Assembly (NCBI RefSeq): GCF_023699475.1
Contig: NZ_JALXFV010000003.1
Location: 195,873 to 259,872, forward strand
DNA: 64,000 nt
From: Halomarina rubra
Lineage (GTDB): Archaea > Halobacteriota > Halobacteria > Halobacteriales > Haloarculaceae
Reading direction: 5' to 3'
Part shown: piece after piece, positions 58,283 to 64,000 of the stretch
How positions within the stretch are numbered: position 1 is the first letter of the stretch
Layout of the letters: each line of letters opens with the position of its first letter
Program-made: the position numbers and the translations under genes
Notes under the pieces: generated by a model
Database searches by the model: none
What the model saw: the letters and a program-made list of their open reading frames with translations, nothing else
Told to the model about the DNA's origin: nothing

Positions 58283-58750
58283 CTAATCTGTCCTGTCGAA
58301 GCGGTGGTACGGGTGGAAGAAGTCGTTGCGGATGAGGTCCTCGTCGACGATTTCGAACCCGAGGTCGTTCAGCTCCCGGCCGATTTGGCTCAAGTCGTCG
58401 CCGTCGACGCCGACGACGCCGATGTGGACGTTCTCGGTGCCGGTCATCACCTCCCGGACGGAGACGACCCCCTCGATGTCGAGTGCCCGTCGAGCGAGTT
58501 GCTCGCGTTCGGGAATCGGCGCGGTGCAGACGATGAGGGTGTACAACTGGTAGCCCGCACGTTCGTAGTCCACGTCGGCGTGGTAGCCACGGATGATGCC
58601 CTCGCGTTCGAGTCGTGCGATGCGGTTTCGAACGGTGCTCGCGGAGACGTCGGTCTTCTCGGCGATGTCGGACGACGACGTGTGACGGGCCTCCGCCTGG
58701 AGCGCGTGGATGATGGTTCTGTCGAGGTCGTCGAGGTCCGTCTCTGTCAT
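58283..58750 (-). CDS. Lrp/AsnC-family transcription regulator
   Basis: A 155-residue regulator starting MTETDLDDLDRTIIHALQAE at the ATG at 58750. Residues 5-55 form the HTH domain, with Ala-Ser-Thr-Val-Arg-Asn-Arg-Ile-Ala-Arg-Leu-Glu as recognition helix. Residues 65-145 form the RAM/AsnC ligand-binding fold, ending with Gly-Thr-Glu-Asn-Val-His-Ile-Gly-Val-Val-Gly. It lies directly upstream of the TrkA-N and APC-Usp genes on the same strand, so it may control the operon in response to an amino acid. DNA targets are not known. Confidence 0.9.
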   Translation of the reverse strand: MTETDLDDLDRTIIHALQAEARHTSSSDIAEKTDVSASTVRNRIARLEREGIIRGYHADVDYERAGYQLYTLIVCTAPIPEREQLARRALDIEGVVSVREVMTGTENVHIGVVGVDGDDLSQIGRELNDLGFEIVDEDLIRNDFFHPYHRFDRTD

Positions 58751-58865
58751 ACAGGTTCCAACGGCCAACGAGCGAAATAACCCCCCGGTCGGAACAGCAG
58801 GGACACACCGACAAACGAGACGGGAGTGAGAGCGAAGCGCAGAACGAGAGGTGAGAACGAGGCGA

Positions 58866-60092
58866 CTACGGGGACGGCGACTCTCGCAGACTGGCGACGG
58901 CCGCGAACGCGCGGTCGAGGTCCGCGACGAGGTCGTCGACGTGTTCGATGCCCACCGAAACGCGAATCAGCGTGTCGCTGATGCCGACGGCCTCGCGTTC
59001 CTCCTTGGGCAGCGGTTCGTGGGTCATCGCCGCGGGACACTCGATGAGGCTCTCGACGCCGCCGAGGCTCACCGCGAGCGTGAACTCTTCGAGGTGACCC
59101 ATGAACTCGACGACGTCGTCCATGTCGCCGTCGAGTTCGAACGAGAGGACGCCGCCGAAGCCGGTCATCTGCTCGCAGGCGAGTTCGTGCTGTGGGTGGG
59201 ATTCGAGACCGGGGTAGAGCACCCGCGAGACGCCGTCGTGTGCTTCGAGGAACTCGGCGATGTGCTGGGCGTTGGCCTCGTGCTGGCGCATCCTGACGGG
59301 CAACGTCTTCGTCCCGCGCAGGAGGAGGTAGCTGTCGAACGGTGCGAGCATGTTTCCCAGAGCGATCTGCTGGAGGAAGCCGAGTGACTCCGCGAGGTCG
59401 TCGCAGTCGGTGACGAGCGCGCCGCCGACGCTGTCGGAGTGACCGTTGAGGTACTTCGTCGTCGAGTGGGCGACGAGGTCGGCACCGAGCGCGAGCGGGC
59501 GCTGACAGAGCGGACTCATGAACGTGTTGTCGACGCCGAGCAACGCGCCCCGTTCGTGGGCGAGGCTGGCGATCGCTCCGACGTCACACAGCTTCATCAG
59601 TGGGTTCGTCGGCGTCTCCATCCAGACGAGGGCGGTGTCCTCGCGCATCGCGGCCGCGACGGTCTCGGTGTCGGTGGCGTCGACGAACGAGACGTCGACG
59701 TTCAGACGCTTGACGAACAGTTCCTCGAGCATCCGGCGAGTCCCGGCGTAGAGGTCGTCGAACGCGACGACGTGGTCGCCCGGTTCGACCGTCGCGAGCA
59801 TCGCGGTGACGATAGCCGCCGTCCCCGAGGAGAACGCGAACCCGTGGGTGCCGCCTTCGAGCGTGGCGAGGCGCTGCTCGACGGCGTGGCGCGTCGGGTT
59901 CGACAGCCGCGAGTAGAGGAACTCGCCGCGGTCGGGGTCGACGTCTTCGAGCGACAGACCGGTGTCGAGCGCCGGGAGCGCGAACGTCGACGCGAGGTGG
60001 ATGGGCGAGACCACGTCGCCGCGACCCTCCTCGGGCGACGGCTTCTCCCCGTGGCTGACCGCGCGCGTCTCGACGTGCGAGTCGTGATTCAT
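58866..60092 (-). CDS. cystathionine gamma-synthase/lyase family PLP enzyme
   Basis: A 408-residue Cys/Met-metabolism PLP enzyme starting MNHDSHVETRAVSHGEKPSP; the upstream frame is rejected. The Schiff-base Lys213 is in His-Ser-Thr-Thr-Lys-Tyr-Leu-Asn-Gly-His; Ser-Arg-Leu-Ser-Asn-Pro-Thr, Gly-Leu-Asp-type phosphate loops and Glu-Thr-Pro-Thr-Asn-Pro are present. It acts in transsulfuration (cystathionine, homocysteine or methionine conversion) in the cytosol. Which reaction it catalyses cannot be decided from motifs alone. A minus-strand TATA-like tttattatc is about 45 nt before the ATG. Confidence 0.92.
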   Translation of the reverse strand: MNHDSHVETRAVSHGEKPSPEEGRGDVVSPIHLASTFALPALDTGLSLEDVDPDRGEFLYSRLSNPTRHAVEQRLATLEGGTHGFAFSSGTAAIVTAMLATVEPGDHVVAFDDLYAGTRRMLEELFVKRLNVDVSFVDATDTETVAAAMREDTALVWMETPTNPLMKLCDVGAIASLAHERGALLGVDNTFMSPLCQRPLALGADLVAHSTTKYLNGHSDSVGGALVTDCDDLAESLGFLQQIALGNMLAPFDSYLLLRGTKTLPVRMRQHEANAQHIAEFLEAHDGVSRVLYPGLESHPQHELACEQMTGFGGVLSFELDGDMDDVVEFMGHLEEFTLAVSLGGVESLIECPAAMTHEPLPKEEREAVGISDTLIRVSVGIEHVDDLVADLDRAFAAVASLRESPSP

Positions 60093-60217
60093 ACCCGAAC
60101 GTCCGCGCAAACCGCGAAACATCTTTCGGGAATCTGATAATAAACCGTGTCGCAAGAATTACCGGAGTTAATCACACTGGCACGGTGACCAGTGTCGCTG
60201 TCAGGTTCGGGGTCGGA

Positions 60218-60679
60218 CTACCGCTTGCCGGCCCGGACGAGGAACGCGAGCGCACCGCCCAGCATGGCGACGTTCTTGAGGAACGCGTTGAGTTCGGTCT
60301 GTTTCTGCTCCTCGTCGGCGTTCCAGAAGTCGTGCATCGTCGGGGTCGCGGCGACGAGGAACGTCGCGGCCGCGCCGGCGGCGAGTTTGGGGACGCGCCA
60401 GAACGCGATTCCCAGACCACTGAACACGAGCAGGCCGCCGGAGACCGGGACCATCGTCTCGGCGTTCGGAATCCCCTTCGCCTCGGCGTACTGCGCCATC
60501 CCCTCGGTGTTCTGGAAGTGGTTCAGGCCCGTGAACACGAGCACCGCACCGAACAGCAGACGGGCCATCCGGAAGAACGAATCGTCGTCCGGGACGCGTT
60601 CGGTGGCGTCCTCGGCCGACTCTTCGGCCGGCACGTCGTCGAGGCTGTCGGCACCGGTCGTCTCTGTGGTCGTTGCCAT
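60218..60679 (-). CDS. DoxX-family membrane protein
   Basis: A 153-residue integral membrane protein starting MATTTETTGADSLDDVPAEE. A long acidic N-terminal tail (1-34) precedes four helices; the helix Gly-Ala-Val-Leu-Val-Phe-Thr-Gly-Leu-Asn-His-Phe near 43-54 and Ala-Lys-Gly-Ile-Pro near 66-70 (as in Thr-Gly-x-x-K family marks) fit DoxX. A TATA-like gatattctc is about 27 nt before the ATG (leaderless). DoxX proteins take part in quinone or thiosulfate oxidation in some archaea; no such partner is seen here. Confidence 0.82.
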   Translation of the reverse strand: MATTTETTGADSLDDVPAEESAEDATERVPDDDSFFRMARLLFGAVLVFTGLNHFQNTEGMAQYAEAKGIPNAETMVPVSGGLLVFSGLGIAFWRVPKLAAGAAATFLVAATPTMHDFWNADEEQKQTELNAFLKNVAMLGGALAFLVRAGKR

Positions 60680-60861
60680 GCTTCGGCGGACGGGCGTCGG
60701 GAGAATATCGGTTGGTGAGGCGGCGAGGCCCTCCGCTATGAGTTACACGAGTGTTACCGCGTGCGGTGACAGGTAGCGCTCTCGTTATCAGCGTGTGAGG
60801 CTTACCCGAGGTGAATGAGAACACACCCGAGCGCCGCCTGTCCCGACGCGCAGGAGGGTGA
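60680..60861. promoter_or_regulatory. divergent control region of DoxX and ABC exporter genes
   Basis: 182 nt. The DoxX side has gatattctc at leaderless spacing. On the ABC side, tcgttatcagc (about 60782-60792) is a TATA-like element; a transcript starting near 60815 would carry a 45-nt leader. A Shine-Dalgarno GGAGGGTGA is seen at 60853-60861, just before the GTG start at 60862. Confidence 0.5.
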
Positions 60862-62766
<1,905 letters not shown>

Positions 62767-62842
62767 CGTCGACCACCACCACGAGAGGGTCCGAGAAGCC
62801 GACCGACGGCGTGCTCATCCTCGCTGCCCGCGTCCCCGTCGT

Positions 62843-63883
62843 ATGCGGTACAGACTGCTCGGGAACAGTGGCCTACGGGTGAGCGAACTCGCGCTCGGGA
62901 CGATGACGTTCGGCGAGGACTGGGGATGGGGTGCGGGCGAGGACGCCTGCCGAGAGATGTTCGAGCGGTACGTCGAGGCGGGCGGCAACGTCGTCGATAC
63001 CGCGAACAACTACACGAACGGGACCAGCGAGCGTATCGTCGGCGACCTGCTCGACGGCCGCCGCGACGAGTTCGTCGTCGCCACGAAGTACAGCCTCAGC
63101 ACGCGCGACGGCGACCCGAACGCCTCGGGCAACGGCCGCAAGAACCTGTTCCAGTCGGTCGACGCCTCCCTCGAACGGCTGGACACCGACTACCTCGACC
63201 TGCTGTGGGTCCACGCCTGGGACGGCGTCACCCCCGTCGAGGAGACGATGCGCGCACTGGACGACGTAGTCTCCTCGGGGCGAGTCCACTACGTCGGCTT
63301 CTCGGACGCCCCGGCGTGGGTCGTCGCCCGCGCCCAGACGCTCGCCGCGGAGCGTGGCTGGACGCCGTTCTCGGCCATCCAGGTCAAGTACGCGCTCACC
63401 GAGCGCACCGTCGAACGCGAACTGCTGCCGATGGCTCGTGCCCTCGACCTCGGCGTCCTCGTCTGGAGTCCGCTCGACGGCGGTGTGTTGACCGGGAAGT
63501 ACGTCGACGGCCAGAGGGAGGGTGACGGCCGGGTGACGACGACCGGTCGCGACCTGACGGAGTATCAAGAGCGCGTCGCTCGCGAGGTAGTCGACGTCGC
63601 CGCGGATCTGGACGTGACGCCTGCGCAGGTCGCCATCGCGTGGGTCCGCGCACAGGGCGACCGGTACGTCCCCATCCTCGGGGCGCGAACGCTCGACCAA
63701 CTCGACGACAACCTCGCCGCGCTGGACGTGTCGCTCACCGACGACCACCTCGCACGTCTCGACGAGGCGAGTGCCGTCGAGATGGGCTTCCCCCACGACT
63801 TCCTCGCGCGGCCTGCCATCCGGAACATCCTGTTCGGGGGGACGTACGACCAGTTGGACGCGCCGAACGACTACGTCGAGTAG
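62843..63883 (+). CDS. aldo/keto reductase
   Basis: A 346-residue TIM-barrel oxidoreductase starting MRYRLLGNSGLRVSELALGT at the ATG at 62843. The catalytic tetrad is complete: Asp52 and Tyr57 (Asp-Thr-Ala-Asn-Asn-Tyr), Lys82 (Val-Ala-Thr-Lys-Tyr) and His124 (Trp-Val-His-Ala-Trp). The C-terminal nucleotide segment Val-Pro-Ile-Leu-Gly-Ala-Arg-Thr near 270 is standard. It is a YajO/voltage-channel-beta-like type that reduces aldehydes or ketones with NADPH. It is not clearly linked to the ABC gene. Confidence 0.93.
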   Translation: MRYRLLGNSGLRVSELALGTMTFGEDWGWGAGEDACREMFERYVEAGGNVVDTANNYTNGTSERIVGDLLDGRRDEFVVATKYSLSTRDGDPNASGNGRKNLFQSVDASLERLDTDYLDLLWVHAWDGVTPVEETMRALDDVVSSGRVHYVGFSDAPAWVVARAQTLAAERGWTPFSAIQVKYALTERTVERELLPMARALDLGVLVWSPLDGGVLTGKYVDGQREGDGRVTTTGRDLTEYQERVAREVVDVAADLDVTPAQVAIAWVRAQGDRYVPILGARTLDQLDDNLAALDVSLTDDHLARLDEASAVEMGFPHDFLARPAIRNILFGGTYDQLDAPNDYVE

Positions 63884-64000
63884 TCGCCCAGGGGCGGTCG
63901 CCGGAGAGAGCGACCCCGGACCGACCGGACGGACCATCGGGACCTCGTCGAAGGTGCCCGAGCACGCGGGCGAGTTCGGTGGGGGCGGCCGAGCGGCCAG
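63884..64000. other. right edge, no gene assigned
   Basis: The last 117 nt are GC-rich. Minus-strand frames remain open to the edge, but none shows an acidic or recognisable protein, so I assign no gene. Confidence 0.3.

Noticed and set aside
63735-63965. Minus-strand open frame at the right edge
   Set aside because: It overlaps the aldo/keto reductase gene, is Arg/Gly/Ser-rich and shows no known motif.

Overview
The window looks like chromosomal DNA of a halophilic archaeon (class Halobacteria). Base composition is very GC-rich, the deduced proteins are rich in Asp/Glu and poor in Lys, many genes start at or within about 30 nt of a TATA-like element (leaderless), and several families are typical of haloarchaea: the SAMP-activating E1 UbaA with a JAMM desampylase, PGF-type C-terminal anchors, HalOD1-like output domains and ribosomal protein L15e. 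No rRNA, tRNA, CRISPR array, transposase or phage gene was recognised. Genes are dense on both strands.

Layout. 1-10.6 kb: end of an ATP-dependent DNA ligase, an MFS transporter, an EthD-like protein, a Tat-type secreted/anchored protein, ubaA facing a BtuF-like/JAMM gene pair, several haloarchaeal unknowns, a YihY/BrkB membrane protein, a ferritin-like protein, a tandem duplicated intergenic block and a rhodanese/metallo-beta-lactamase persulfide-dioxygenase-like enzyme. 10.7-18.4 kb: two SDR enzymes, a Bcp-type peroxiredoxin, an S51 peptidase gene broken by a frameshift, a lipoprotein, a second MFS carrier, a PGF-anchored surface protein and a PfkB kinase. 18.5-26 kb: mutL with a Nudix gene, an ABM-domain protein, a thiolase, mutS and a thioredoxin. 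26.1-35.7 kb: a glycan assembly cluster with three glycosyltransferases, three sulfatase-fold proteins that lack the formylglycine Cys, a flippase and a WecB-type epimerase. 35.8-39.7 kb: acyl-CoA ligase, pyruvate kinase, a small membrane protein.

40-44.7 kb is the most unusual part. One DppC-type permease is divergent from three tandem DppB-type permeases, with no binding protein or ATPase beside them. Each DppB copy has its own promoter, and all three promoters share a TGAAAC-N4-GTTTCA type palindrome, a TATA-like element about 21 nt beyond it, and a start codon about 71 nt beyond it, with identical geometry. Each leader also opens a short overlapping ORF.

44.9-54.7 kb reads as a one-carbon oxidation island: a glutathione-independent type formaldehyde dehydrogenase, two tiny Cys-motif proteins, a CobW/G3E metallochaperone with a His-rich loop, a NuoF-like and a molybdenum FdhA-like subunit of formate dehydrogenase, a HalOD1-like protein, MobA and YqeC (the last two serve molybdenum cofactor enzymes). 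54.8-63.9 kb: L15e, an APC permease with fused Usp domains overlapping a TrkA-N protein and next to an Lrp/AsnC regulator, a cystathionine gamma-synthase family enzyme, a DoxX protein, an ABC exporter and an aldo/keto reductase.

All functions are inferred from reading translated sequence and motifs; no database search was run.
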